The translations under genes were made by a program, and so were the position numbers. The notes under the pieces are model-generated. The model had not been told where the DNA came from. It made no database searches and saw only the letters and a program-made list of their open reading frames with translations. Positions 26,413-39,358 of a stretch of DNA of 64,000 nucleotides are shown here, one piece after another; the first letter of the stretch is position 1, and each line of letters opens with the position of its first letter. This DNA is from an uncultured Clostridia bacterium (GTDB lineage Bacteria; Bacillota; Clostridia; Oscillospirales; Ruminococcaceae), in contig CANQNF010000016.1 of NCBI GenBank assembly GCA_947625125.1, positions 1-64,000 on the forward strand, written 5' to 3'.

Positions 26413-28863
26413 TTACTTGACGTCAACGGTTCTGTAGTCACTCTTGATGCAGTTGGAATCGTTGAAGTTGTACCAGGTGGAGCCGTCCTTGGAGGCCTTG
26501 ATCCTTACCTTGTAGGATCCGGCGTCGAGGCCGGTGATGGTGGCGGAGGTGCCGTCAACAGTGGCTTTCTTGGTGTAGGTGGTGGTGCCGGACTTGTTGA
26601 CCCAGACCTGATACTTGGTGCAGCCGCTTGCTGCGCTCCAGCTTACGGTAATCGAGCCGGAACCGCCGGTGATGGAGTTGATTACGGGTACCGACGAAGT
26701 GGTGGTGCCTGCTCCCTCGGGATCGGCAGCGGTCTTGGTGGAGCTGGTGGTGCCGATGGTCATGGTCAGGATGCCGGAGTCTCTGCCGTTGGCGACGATC
26801 TTGAAGTCGTAGCTGGTGCCGTTGGTGAGTTTGTTGATCTTGAGAGCACGGCCCGCGGTGGTGTAGATCTTCTTCCAGGTGGAAGCGGTGGATTTCTTGT
26901 ACCAGACCTCATAATTGGGCTCGCCGCTTGCAGCGTTCCAAGCGAGGGTGATGGAGCCGCTCTTGCCTACGGTTCCCTTGAAGCCGGTGACATAGGCGGA
27001 AAGCTTGGGCTCATCCTTGGGCTTGGTGGTGGAGCTGTTGTTATTGTCAGAGGACTGAGTGGTGGTGAACTCGTCGCCTGCCTTGTGGACGGCGCTGCCG
27101 ACGGTGGTGACTCTCGAGCCGACGTATGCGTATACGTTGACCTCGAAGCCTACGCTCTTGCCCATCGGAATGTCGCAGGAGGTCTGAGTGGTGTAGATAG
27201 GTTCAGTGGTGTTAGCGCCGCTGCGGATATAGTCGACCTCGTACATAGTGGCGTTGGCGACCTTTTCCCAAGAAACGGTGGTAGTGCTGGAGTTCTTGGC
27301 GGTAAGGGTGATATTCCTGGTGTAGGAAGTCGTCGCATTGCTCGAAGAGGAGTTTGTAACGGAAGCGGTGTAATTGACGGACGCTACCATCGGGCTTCCG
27401 CCGTAAGCGGCAGCCATAGGAGCTATGACCATAACGGAGAAGCTCTTGTTATAGCCGACCGGAATGGTGACGGTGGTGCTGGTGGTCTGCATGGACTGAG
27501 TGTTGCCGTCGACGGTGTAGGCGATGTTGTAAACGCCGTAGGCTCCGTTAGTGGGATAGAACGTGAGGGAGGAGGATGTGGTGCCGACGGTAAGAGTGCA
27601 GTTATTGCCGTTGATGACGGAGCCGCTGGTGTTGGAGTAGGTGCTGGTGGAGTTGGAAACCTGTCCGTTAGCATTTATAACAGCGGTGCCGACATAGGCG
27701 ATGATCTGGTTAGAGGAGTTGAGAGCAGCTACTCTGATGGTGGTCTCGATACCGGCGCGATAGGTGATGTTCGCGTAGGTGGTGGAGCTCGGAACGGTGT
27801 CGGTGTAACCTAAAGAAGTTACTTCGACATAGTAGCTCGCAGCGTTCGTGTAGGGATACCAGGAAACATAAGCGGTGTTGCTGTACTGGTTCGGAACAAC
27901 GGTAAGAGAACCGTAATAGTAGTTGTTGCCGTAGTAGTAGCTGTTGGTGTAGTTGGATGCGCCAAGTAATTTGTTGCTGGCGTAATCATAAACAGTAAAG
28001 GTGATATAGGAATAAGAGTAGCCTAAGCTGCTGATGATGGAAGCAACGCTGATGCTCGAGCCGGTCACATAGGCGCTTGCGCTGTTGGTGACGATCTGGC
28101 CGAGCTGGTTGAGATAGCCTCTGAGGCTGCCGTTTACGCTGACGGCGATCCTTACGGCGGTAGAGCCGCCCCAAGTGAGGTAGCCGCCGGTAAGGGAAAC
28201 GCTGCCGGTGCCGCCGGTGGTGCCGGAAGAGCCGGTGCCGTTCTGGACGTTGACGGTGCCGATGGCTCTCTTAGTAAGAGAGGAATCCAAATAGCTTACA
28301 GTGACGGTGCGAAGATTCGCAAAGGTCACGTCGGAGATGGTGTAGGAAGTAGAGCTTGCCGCAACGGAGACCGCAGGATGGGTCTTGGTGGTGTTAGAGG
28401 AAGAATCGAAGTAGGTGTACTCTACAACATAGCTGGAAATGTTGGCGACGGCGGTCCAGGAAACGGTGGCGCCGGTGCCGCTGCTGGTGACGGTAACGTT
28501 GCCGACGGTAAGAGTGGTCGGAACATTGACGATGTTGGAGTTAATGGTCTCGGGAGCAGAGCCGGTCGATAAGGTCGCGGTAACTGCCGCCTGATAGTTG
28601 CCTCCGGCAGTGATGTTGTTAAAGGTGAACTTCTGGACGGATTTTGCTACGGTTCCGCTGTTCTGTACCTGAGAGCCGTCCCTGTAGAGGATAACGCTGT
28701 AAGCGGACGCGTCCGGGTGAGCGTTCCAGGTCACGGTCATAGTTTTTGCAGCCGAATCATACGTCAGAGTAGGCTGATTCCAGTCGGCGGCAAATGCCGA
28801 AAGAGAAAGAACCGACAAGCTCATGACGATAGCCATGATGACTGCTAAAATTCTTTTTGTCAT
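26413..28863 (-). CDS. Secreted fibronectin type III repeat protein
   Basis: 816 aa from ATG 28863 (GGAG 8 nt upstream). Sec signal peptide (MTKRILAVIMAIVMSLSVLS, cleavage near AFA-A at about 25). Several FN3-like modules: two near the N-terminus (about 25-210, e.g. KTMTVTWNAHPDASAYSVIL), less regular Tyr/Asn/Ser-rich modules in the middle (YWYP-, YVSWYPYTNAASYYVE) and two clear ones at the end (about 625-715 and 730-815; ITVSWSAASGCTKYQVWV, YKVRIKASKDG). No sortase motif, catalytic motif or S-layer domain. Probably an extracellular adhesion or matrix protein. Confidence 0.85.
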   Translation of the reverse strand: MTKRILAVIMAIVMSLSVLSLSAFAADWNQPTLTYDSAAKTMTVTWNAHPDASAYSVILYRDGSQVQNSGTVAKSVQKFTFNNITAGGNYQAAVTATLSTGSAPETINSNIVNVPTTLTVGNVTVTSSGTGATVSWTAVANISSYVVEYTYFDSSSNTTKTHPAVSVAASSTSYTISDVTFANLRTVTVSYLDSSLTKRAIGTVNVQNGTGSSGTTGGTGSVSLTGGYLTWGGSTAVRIAVSVNGSLRGYLNQLGQIVTNSASAYVTGSSISVASIISSLGYSYSYITFTVYDYASNKLLGASNYTNSYYYGNNYYYGSLTVVPNQYSNTAYVSWYPYTNAASYYVEVTSLGYTDTVPSSTTYANITYRAGIETTIRVAALNSSNQIIAYVGTAVINANGQVSNSTSTYSNTSGSVINGNNCTLTVGTTSSSLTFYPTNGAYGVYNIAYTVDGNTQSMQTTSTTVTIPVGYNKSFSVMVIAPMAAAYGGSPMVASVNYTASVTNSSSSNATTSYTRNITLTAKNSSTTTVSWEKVANATMYEVDYIRSGANTTEPIYTTQTSCDIPMGKSVGFEVNVYAYVGSRVTTVGSAVHKAGDEFTTTQSSDNNNSSTTKPKDEPKLSAYVTGFKGTVGKSGSITLAWNAASGEPNYEVWYKKSTASTWKKIYTTAGRALKINKLTNGTSYDFKIVANGRDSGILTMTIGTTSSTKTAADPEGAGTTTSSVPVINSITGGSGSITVSWSAASGCTKYQVWVNKSGTTTYTKKATVDGTSATITGLDAGSYKVRIKASKDGSTWYNFNDSNCIKSDYRTVDVK

Positions 28864-28898
28864 TTGTAACACTCCTTTTGTAAAAATTGGATAGTCTA

Positions 28899-28951
28899 TT
28901 GTGCAAGCTTTTTGGCGTTACCTCCCGGCAAAGCCAAAGAAGTCCGCACAA
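28899..28951 (-). promoter_or_regulatory. Structured 5' leader of the FN3 gene
   Basis: In the about 100-nt leader between promoter and start, TTGTGC (28946-28951) can pair with GCACAA (28899-28904), and inside it TTTGGC (28933-28938) with GCCAAA (28911-28916), enclosing GGGAGG. This nested pairing suggests a folded leader or attenuator. It does not match a riboswitch class known to me. Confidence 0.4.
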
Positions 28952-28968
28952 AAGTTATTGCCTTGTTT

Positions 28969-28997
28969 ATTATAACACCTTTGAATAGATTTGTAAA
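28969..28997 (-). promoter_or_regulatory. Promoter of the FN3 gene
   Basis: TTTACA (28992-28997) and TATAAT (28969-28974) on the minus strand, 17-bp spacer, giving a leader of about 100 nt. Confidence 0.75.
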
Positions 28998-29113
28998 TAG
29001 TTTTTTTGCAAAAAATGAAAAATTTAAATATTTTTTAAGAAATCTCTGGAAATTATTTATCGGCGGGCTTTGACCCCGTGAAGAAAAAATTTTCCCGATT
29101 TTTCGGATATCTA

Positions 29114-29142
29114 TTGAAATCCTTTTTAAAAGGTGCTACACT
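29114..29142 (+). promoter_or_regulatory. Promoter of the aldose epimerase gene
   Basis: TTGAAA (29114-29119), 17-bp spacer, TACACT (29137-29142), about 90 bp before the ATG at 29231. The AT-rich stretch 28975-29230 otherwise holds no gene. Confidence 0.6.
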
Positions 29143-29230
29143 TGTAATACCGATATTTCAGTGAAAAAATTGCACGGATTTTTAAAAAATTTTAAAGTTT
29201 GTGAAAAACGACGGAAAGGACGGCATTTTT

Positions 29231-30277
29231 ATGACAAAAATCACAAAAAAACCATTCGGCAAGCTCTCGACCGGCGAAAAGGTCACACTGTATGAGCTTA
29301 AAAATTCCTCGGGCGCGTCTGTCGAAATAATCGACTTCGGCGGGGCTATCCGCTCGATAAACGTCCCCGACCGCGACGGGAATTTAAACGACGTGGCGCT
29401 CGGCTACGACGACGTATCCGGCTATGAGACTCAGGACAAGTACATCGGCGCTCTTATCGGCAGACACGGCAACCGCATTGAGGACGCAGCCTTTAAAATC
29501 GGCAGGAGAAAATATCAGCTTGCCAAAAACGACGGCCGAAACTCTCTGCACGGCGGTATAAAGGGCTTCGACAAGGTTATGTGGCAGTCCTCCGTCGACG
29601 GCGAGAGCCTGGTTTTAAAATACCGCTCCGTCGACGGCGAGGAGGGCTTCCCGGGGAATCTTGACGTAACGGTCAGGTACTCCTTTAACGACGACAACGC
29701 CCTTGTCATCGACTACTCTGCCGAGGCCGACGAGGACACCGTCTGCAACCTTACGAATCACTGCTACTTTAACCTTGACGGCCAGGGTTCGGGCTCCATC
29801 GTCGGGCATTCCCTGAAAATAAACGCCACGCATTTCACGGTCGGAAACTCCGAATGCCTGCCGACCGGCTACGTCGCCAAGGTCGAGGGCACGCCCCTTG
29901 ATTTCACCGATTTTCATGTCATCGGCGAGAGGATCGACGAGAAGCACGAACAGCTTCTATGGGGCCACGGCTACGACCACAACTACTGCCCCGACGGCGA
30001 GGGCATGAGGCTGATGGCCGAGGTCAGGGCGGAAAAATCAGGGCGCGCGATGGAGGTATATTCCGACCTCCCCGGCATACAATTCTACAGCGGCAACGCT
30101 CTCAACTCGCTTCCTCCTGCCGGAAAGGGCGGGAAGCTCATCGACCGCCGCGACGGGCTCTGCCTCGAAACGCAGTTCTATCCGAATTCCTTAAGGCACA
30201 AAAACTTCGCTCAGCCGATACTCAGAAAGGGCGAAAAGTACCATCACGTCACGGTTTACAGGTTCTGTGTAAAATAA
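29231..30277 (+). CDS. galM: Aldose 1-epimerase (galactose mutarotase)
   Basis: 348 aa from ATG 29231; GGAAAGGA lies about 10 nt upstream, and the earlier GTG at 29201 has no site. Family motifs: GGAIRSINVPDRDG, GRHGNRI, NGRNSLHGG-type loop (NDGRNSLHGGIKGF, catalytic His), LTNHCYFNLDGQGS (second His), HGYDHNYC, and the catalytic Glu in LCLETQFYPNS. Interconverts sugar anomers in the cytoplasm. Monocistronic. Confidence 0.95.
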   Translation: MTKITKKPFGKLSTGEKVTLYELKNSSGASVEIIDFGGAIRSINVPDRDGNLNDVALGYDDVSGYETQDKYIGALIGRHGNRIEDAAFKIGRRKYQLAKNDGRNSLHGGIKGFDKVMWQSSVDGESLVLKYRSVDGEEGFPGNLDVTVRYSFNDDNALVIDYSAEADEDTVCNLTNHCYFNLDGQGSGSIVGHSLKINATHFTVGNSECLPTGYVAKVEGTPLDFTDFHVIGERIDEKHEQLLWGHGYDHNYCPDGEGMRLMAEVRAEKSGRAMEVYSDLPGIQFYSGNALNSLPPAGKGGKLIDRRDGLCLETQFYPNSLRHKNFAQPILRKGEKYHHVTVYRFCVK

Positions 30278-30303
30278 TTTTTACCGAAATAGTTTTTGAA
30301 AGA

Positions 30304-30327
30304 GGCCGCCTGAAAATTCAGACGGCC
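30304..30327. terminator. Shared hairpin between convergent galM and retropepsin-like genes
   Basis: GGCCGCCTGA (30304-30313) pairs with TCAGACGGCC (30318-30327) with one mismatch. The U-tracts on either side are weak, so it may act as an inefficient bidirectional terminator. Confidence 0.5.
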
Positions 30328-30351
30328 CAAGTTTAATTTATGGCGGTTTTG

Positions 30352-31149
30352 TCAAATTTTTTCGATCGTCATGTAACCCTCGGGGAACCTTATCAGCGCG
30401 CGCCTGTCCCCCAAAAACTGATACCCGATAAGCCCCTCGCAGCTCCCGCCCGAGTAGCGTATCTGCCCGTTTATGTCCCTTAGATCGGCAGTTACGCAGA
30501 CTATGTCCGAAAATTCGCTGCCGCCGATTTTTAAAGATTTCAGCATGAACGTGCCCTCGGTATCGCTCTGCCCGAAAGCCTCGGCCGGGATGTCCGCCAT
30601 AAGCGACGGAGAAAGCACCGCCACGTTGGAGCCGGTATCCAAAATGAACGGGTAGGTCTTATCCCCCACCGTCACGGGTATCACCGGGAGCGCGCAAGAA
30701 GTATCTACCCGGATATGCTCGTCGTTCAAATCGTCTGAGCAGTTAAACTTAAGTTCGGAATTTTCATAATCTACAAGCACCGAAAGGGTCTTTATCACGT
30801 CAAAGCCCAATGAGCCTAAAAGCTTAAGCCCCGGCACTTCCGGCGCAAGAGCCTGCTCTATGGCGGAAAAATCCTTGGCTGCGACCGAAATGTCATTTAT
30901 TTTTAAGCATCCGGCGGCGATTTCCGAAACTTCGCCGGAGCCGCCCGCGTACTGCTTTATGCCGCCGTCGAAGCCGTACATCTCGGTATGCTTGCCCGAA
31001 AAATCGAAGTAACGGCTGTCGAGGACGGTCTGAGTAGCGCCGGAGTCAAAAACCAAAAAGCCCTTTTGGCCGGAAATTTCGGCGTCTATGAGCGGCACTC
31101 CGCCGGCGTCTGTGAATTTTGCGGCCGGGGCGGTAAGGGTTATATTCAT
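30352..31149 (-). CDS. Two-lobed retropepsin-like aspartyl protease
   Basis: 265 aa, no signal peptide. It has two aspartyl protease loops, FDSGATQTVLDS (about 33-44) and ILDTGSNVAVLS (about 168-179), each followed by a hydrophobic-G flap region (LKLLGSLGFDVIK and CEGLIGYQFLGDR, the latter a conserved hydrophobic-hydrophobic-G motif). So one chain appears to contain both halves of an active site, whereas typical bacterial retropepsin-like proteins have one and act as dimers. It follows rpoC by 70 nt and probably rides on the rpoBC transcript. Confidence 0.75.
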   Translation of the reverse strand: MNITLTAPAAKFTDAGGVPLIDAEISGQKGFLVFDSGATQTVLDSRYFDFSGKHTEMYGFDGGIKQYAGGSGEVSEIAAGCLKINDISVAAKDFSAIEQALAPEVPGLKLLGSLGFDVIKTLSVLVDYENSELKFNCSDDLNDEHIRVDTSCALPVIPVTVGDKTYPFILDTGSNVAVLSPSLMADIPAEAFGQSDTEGTFMLKSLKIGGSEFSDIVCVTADLRDINGQIRYSGGSCEGLIGYQFLGDRRALIRFPEGYMTIEKI

Positions 31150-31219
31150 AATGCACCTCTTAATTTCAAGGCCAGAAGACGGAGATTTTTTCCGCCCTCT
31201 GACCTTTTTGTATTTTTTA

Positions 31220-34200
31220 TCAGACGTTCTCTGCCGGAGGCTCGTGGGAGGCTGCGGCTACCGCTGCGTAGGGCTCGTTGCGCACGACTTCGACGTTATT
31301 GTATACGTCCATGCCTGTGCCCGCGGGCAGAAGTTTGCCGATGATGACGTTCTCCTTGAGGCCGACGAGGTGGTCTATCTTGCCCTTGATGGCGGCGTCG
31401 GTGAGGGCCCTTGTGGTCTCCTGGAACGAGGCTGCCGAGAGGAAGCTCTCGGAGCTCGAGGAGGCCTTGGTGATACCCTGGATGACGGCGCTGTAGGTGA
31501 TGAGCTTCGCGGAAAGATCTCCCGCGTCGATCTCCTCCTGGATTTGGGCGTTCATCTCGGCTATCTCGTTCTTGTCGACGAGAGTTCCGGGGAGCAGGTA
31601 GCTCGAGCCCGGGTCTTCGACCTTGACTCGCCTCAGCATCTGGCGAGTGATGACCTCGATGTGCTTGTCGTTAGGTTCAACGCCCTGCTGACGGTAAACT
31701 TTCTGTACCTCGGTGATGATATAGTTCCTGACGGCCTCGATGCCCTGTATTGCGAGCACGTCGGAGGGGTTCTTGGCGCCCGCTGTGAGCTCGTCGCCCG
31801 CAGCTACGGTATCGCCGTCCTTGACCCTTATCCTGTAATCCCACGGCACGGGATACTGCTCAATTTCGCCTGTTTCCTCGTTCGTGACGATTATAACGCG
31901 TGATTTTTTGATCTCCTCAATGGATACCTTGCCGGCGATCCTTGCAAGTATCGCGGCTCCCTTGGGCTTGCGGCTCTCAAATAGCTCCTCGACTCTCGGA
32001 AGACCCTGCGTAATATCTTCGGCAGAAGCAACGCCGCCGGTGTGGAAGTTACGCATCGTGAGCTGGGTACCCGGCTCGCCTATAGACTGTGCGGCGATGA
32101 TGCCGACTGCCTCGCCTGTGGAGACGACGGTGGAGTGCGCAAGGTCCATGCCGTAGCACTTCGCGCAAACGCCTCTGTGGGCCTTGCAGCCTAAGACCGA
32201 GCGAATTTCTATTCTGTCCTTGCCCTGGGATTCGAGCTCCTCGATGACCTTTTTGGCCTCGACGGCGGTCATCATCTTGCTGCTCGGAACGACGACCTCG
32301 CCCGCGGAGTTCTTAAGGTCTCTGACGAGGAATCTGCCGATAAGCCTTTCCTCGAAGCTTTCGATGAGTTCGTTGCCGTTGCGGATCTCAAATACCTCGA
32401 TGCCTACGTCGGTTCCGCAGTCGTCCTCGGTGATTATGACATCCTGAGCGACGTCGACAAGACGGCGGGTAAGATATCCCGAGTCGGCGGTCTTGAGGGC
32501 GGTATCGGTAAGTCCCTTACGGGCGCCGCGGGAGGAGATGAAGTATTCGAGAACGTTCAGTCCCTCGCGGTAGTTGGAGCGTATCGGCATTTCGATGGTA
32601 GTACCCGAAGTGTTGGCGATAAGTCCGCGCATGCCCGCAAGCTGTCTGATCTGGGAAATAGAGCCTCTCGCTCCGGAATCCATCATCATATAGACCGGGT
32701 TGTTCGGGTCGAAGTTTGCCTTAAGTGCGTCGGTGACTTCGTCGGTGGCTTTCGACCAGGTGTCGATGACCTTTTTGGACTTTTCGGCACGGGAGATCAT
32801 GCCCCGTTTATACTGAGCGTCGATTTTGGCGATGACCTTGTCGGCCGAGGCAAGAATATCTTTCTTGACCGGCGGGATGACCGCGTCGCAGACCGCTACC
32901 GTGATGGCGGCCTTGGTGGAATATTTGAATCCCAAAGCCTTGATGGAGTCAAGGACTTCGGAGGTGCGGGTGGTGCCGTGCTTACGGATGCAGCGGTCTA
33001 TTATCTCGCCCAACTGCTTATGCTTTACAAGGAAGCCTATCTCGAGGTCGAACTGCTTTGCGGAGTCGGTGCGGTCCACATACCCGAGGTCCTGGGGGAT
33101 ATTTTCGTTGAAGATGAGCCGTCCGACGGTAGCGTCGATGATCTTCGAGACCTGTCTGTCTCCGACCATCTTCGAGACCCTGACCTTTATCTTGGCCTGT
33201 AAGGTCACGTCGCCGTTCTGGTAGGCCATCATCGCCTCGTTGACGTCGCGGAATATCTTGCCCTCGCCGGGCTCTCCGTCTCTTACAAGAGTAAGATAGT
33301 AGGAGCCTAAGACCATATCCTGGGTAGGAACGGTGACGGGCTTGCCGTCGGCGGGTTTTAACAGGTTGTTCGCGGCAAGCATTAAGAACCTTGCCTCGGC
33401 CTGAGCCTCGACCGAAAGAGGAACGTGAACGGACATCTGGTCGCCGTCGAAGTCGGCATTGTAGGCGGTACATGCAAGCGGGTGGAGCTTCAATGCTCTG
33501 CCCTCGACGAGGACCGGCTCAAACGCCTGGATACCGAGTCTGTGGAGCGTAGGAGCACGGTTTAAAAGCACCGGGTGCCCCTGGATAACGTCCTCCAAGG
33601 CGTCCCAGACCGGGTTTTCGCCCTTGTCGACCATCTTTCTTGCGGACTTAATGTTAAGGGTCTGGTTTTTGTCGACGAGACGCTTCATGACAAACGGCTT
33701 GAACAGCTCGAGAGCCATTTCTTTCGGCAGACCGCACTGATACATCTTAAGCTCGGGGCCGACGACGATGACCGAACGGCCGGAATAGTCGACGCGCTTG
33801 CCCAGAAGGTTCTGGCGGAAACGTCCCTGCTTGCCCTTTAACATATCGGAAAGGGACTTGAACGCACGGTTGTTCGGGCCGGTGACGGGTCTGCCGTGGC
33901 GGCCGTTGTCGATAAGAGCGTCGACGGCCTCCTGGAGCATTCTCTTTTCGTTTCTCACGATTATATCGGGGGCGTCCAGCTCAAGCATTCTCTTTAAGCG
34001 GTTGTTTCGGTTGATGACCCTGCGGTATAAATCGTTAAGGTCGGACGTCGCGTATCTGCCGCCGTCAAGAGGGACCATAGGTCTTAAGTCCGGCGGGATG
34101 ACCGGGACGACGTCCAAAATCATCCACTCGGGACGGTTTTTGGAAGTGCGGAACGCCTCGACTATTTCAAGTCTTTTAAGAAGCTTTATTCTCTTCTGGC

Positions 34201-34798
34201 CGGTCGGGAGGTCCTTAAGCTCGGCCTTTAAGCTGTCCGCCAACGCCTCGACGTCGATTTCCTCAAGAAGCTTCTTTATCGACTCTGCGCCCATTCCGGC
34301 GACGAATGCGTCCTCGTATCTTTCGCGGGCGTCCTGATACTCGCGCTCGGTGAGTATCTGCTTCTTGACAAGGCCGGTGTCGCCCGGGTCTATGACGATA
34401 TATTTGGTGAAGTAAAGTACCTCCTCAAGGCGCTTCTGGGAGATGTCGAGCATCTGCCCTATCCTCGACGGAGTGCCCTTGAAGTACCAGATGTGAGACA
34501 CCGGCGCCGCAAGCTCGATATGGCCCATCCTCTCGCGCCTTACCTTGGCCCTTGTGACCTCTACGCCGCAGCGTTCGCATATCTTGCCCTTAAAGCGGAT
34601 CTTCTTGTACTTTCCGCAGTGACATTCCCAGTCCTTCGTAGGACCGAAGATGCGCTCGCAGTAAAGACCGTCTCTCTCCGGCTTTTGGGTGCGGTAGTTG
34701 ATGGTTTCGGGCTTTTCGACGGCGCCGTGAGACCAGCTTCTTATCTGCTCAGGCGAGGCGAGCCCTATTTTTATTGAATCGCATACGTTAAAATCCAA
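31220..34798 (-). CDS. rpoC: DNA-directed RNA polymerase beta' subunit
   Basis: 1192 aa. N-terminal zinc site (CHCGKYKK ... CERCGVEVT), rudder/lid region, catalytic [10 protein letters not shown] near residue 455, bridge helix and trigger-loop region ([28 protein letters not shown]), second zinc site ([10 protein letters not shown] region) and C-terminal domain. The start is TTG at 34798 with GAGGG upstream; no in-frame ATG is nearer. 42 nt after rpoB. Confidence 0.97.
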   Translation of the reverse strand: MDFNVCDSIKIGLASPEQIRSWSHGAVEKPETINYRTQKPERDGLYCERIFGPTKDWECHCGKYKKIRFKGKICERCGVEVTRAKVRRERMGHIELAAPVSHIWYFKGTPSRIGQMLDISQKRLEEVLYFTKYIVIDPGDTGLVKKQILTEREYQDARERYEDAFVAGMGAESIKKLLEEIDVEALADSLKAELKDLPTGQKRIKLLKRLEIVEAFRTSKNRPEWMILDVVPVIPPDLRPMVPLDGGRYATSDLNDLYRRVINRNNRLKRMLELDAPDIIVRNEKRMLQEAVDALIDNGRHGRPVTGPNNRAFKSLSDMLKGKQGRFRQNLLGKRVDYSGRSVIVVGPELKMYQCGLPKEMALELFKPFVMKRLVDKNQTLNIKSARKMVDKGENPVWDALEDVIQGHPVLLNRAPTLHRLGIQAFEPVLVEGRALKLHPLACTAYNADFDGDQMSVHVPLSVEAQAEARFLMLAANNLLKPADGKPVTVPTQDMVLGSYYLTLVRDGEPGEGKIFRDVNEAMMAYQNGDVTLQAKIKVRVSKMVGDRQVSKIIDATVGRLIFNENIPQDLGYVDRTDSAKQFDLEIGFLVKHKQLGEIIDRCIRKHGTTRTSEVLDSIKALGFKYSTKAAITVAVCDAVIPPVKKDILASADKVIAKIDAQYKRGMISRAEKSKKVIDTWSKATDEVTDALKANFDPNNPVYMMMDSGARGSISQIRQLAGMRGLIANTSGTTIEMPIRSNYREGLNVLEYFISSRGARKGLTDTALKTADSGYLTRRLVDVAQDVIITEDDCGTDVGIEVFEIRNGNELIESFEERLIGRFLVRDLKNSAGEVVVPSSKMMTAVEAKKVIEELESQGKDRIEIRSVLGCKAHRGVCAKCYGMDLAHSTVVSTGEAVGIIAAQSIGEPGTQLTMRNFHTGGVASAEDITQGLPRVEELFESRKPKGAAILARIAGKVSIEEIKKSRVIIVTNEETGEIEQYPVPWDYRIRVKDGDTVAAGDELTAGAKNPSDVLAIQGIEAVRNYIITEVQKVYRQQGVEPNDKHIEVITRQMLRRVKVEDPGSSYLLPGTLVDKNEIAEMNAQIQEEIDAGDLSAKLITYSAVIQGITKASSSSESFLSAASFQETTRALTDAAIKGKIDHLVGLKENVIIGKLLPAGTGMDVYNNVEVVRNEPYAAVAAASHEPPAENV

Positions 34799-34840
34799 AA
34801 TACATAACCCTCTTTACTATTTATTCACAAAGCCGGTTTC

Positions 34841-38623
<3,783 letters not shown>

Positions 38624-38809
38624 TGGCTTTCACTCCTTACTATCTGTACGGAAATCGTCTGGCGCAAGACGGAAACGCATTTCGGCGGTCTGCACAAAAA
38701 TTCGGGATAATCGAATGAAAATTTCTCCGTTTCCATCAGAAAAAATCCGCATTTTTGGGCTTTTCCGCTTCAAAGCGCTCATTCTCCATCTTACTGTGAT
38801 ACATAATGT

Positions 38810-38838
38810 AGCATATCACAACCGCAGGCAAAAGTCAA
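38810..38838 (-). promoter_or_regulatory. Promoter of rpoBC
   Basis: TTGACT (38833-38838) and TATGCT (38810-38815), 17-bp spacer on the minus strand, leaving a leader of about 180 nt before rpoB. Shows that rpoBC has its own transcription start here. Confidence 0.6.
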
Positions 38839-39148
38839 GGAAAATTTTTCGCAAAAACGATTTTCGGCATAATGACAAGCAAAAGTGCTTTACACGCAAA
38901 AGTTTGGGCGAAATGTACAAAAAAGGGGGGGACAGCCTATGCTCTATTAAGCCTATATTCCCCTCCCCCGGACCCCCTCCCCTTGGGGGAGGGGGCTGCG
39001 CTCGCCGTGAGGTTTCTGCAAAGCCCTGTCGGGGGGTGGGGGAACTTAAAATAGCATGAGCGAAGCGAATACCTTGTCACCCCCCGGTCGGGCCGGAGGG
39101 CATATTAAAATCCGTATCAATTTCCGTGAGGAAGTGATACGGATTTTT
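38839..39148. repeat. Intergenic repeat cluster with ACTTAAAATAGC core, copy a
   Basis: The rpoB-DUF4349 gap holds a C-rich/G-rich palindrome (CCCCTCCCC TTG GGGGAGGGG region, 38972-38995), the core ACTTAAAATAGCATGAGC ... GAATACCTT (39044-39075), GGCATATTAAAA, and a hairpin with a 13-bp perfect outer stem (39107-39119 with 39135-39147). The same core recurs at 43059-43094, 53224-53264 (partial) and 55182-55220 (inverted). No coding frame is supported. Confidence 0.7.
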
Positions 39149-39243
39149 CCGGCAAAGTTCGTGCTACAGTCCCCCCCAAAAAAAATTTTTTCCTCCCATG
39201 CAATATTTCCGCCTCCAAAAGCGTATTATCAGTAAAAGGCAGT

Positions 39244-39270
39244 GTTACCGAAAAGTAACCGAATTGTTAC
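39244..39270. promoter_or_regulatory. Three GTTAC/GTAAC boxes upstream of the DUF4349 gene
   Basis: GTTAC (39244-39248), GTAAC (39255-39259) and GTTAC (39266-39270) are spaced exactly 11 bp apart, that is, one helical turn, and end 10 bp before the -35 box. The first two form an inverted repeat. Looks like an operator or activator site. Confidence 0.5.
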
Positions 39271-39280
39271 CGCTTTGTTC

Positions 39281-39309
39281 TTGCTTTTGAAAAAACCGCG
39301 GTATATAAT
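39281..39309 (+). promoter_or_regulatory. Promoter of DUF4349 gene
   Basis: TTGCTT (39281-39286), 17-bp spacer, TATAAT (39304-39309); about 50 bp before the ATG. Confidence 0.75.
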
Positions 39310-39358
39310 GGCACTATCGGGAAAACCGAAGCCTTAAACCGAAAGGAAGGTCTAAAAA

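Noticed and set aside
28899-28951. A cyclic-di-GMP-I or other known riboswitch in the FN3 leader
   Set aside because: GGCAAAGCC on the opposite strand looked suggestive, but the strand is wrong and the conserved core and second stem of that class are missing.
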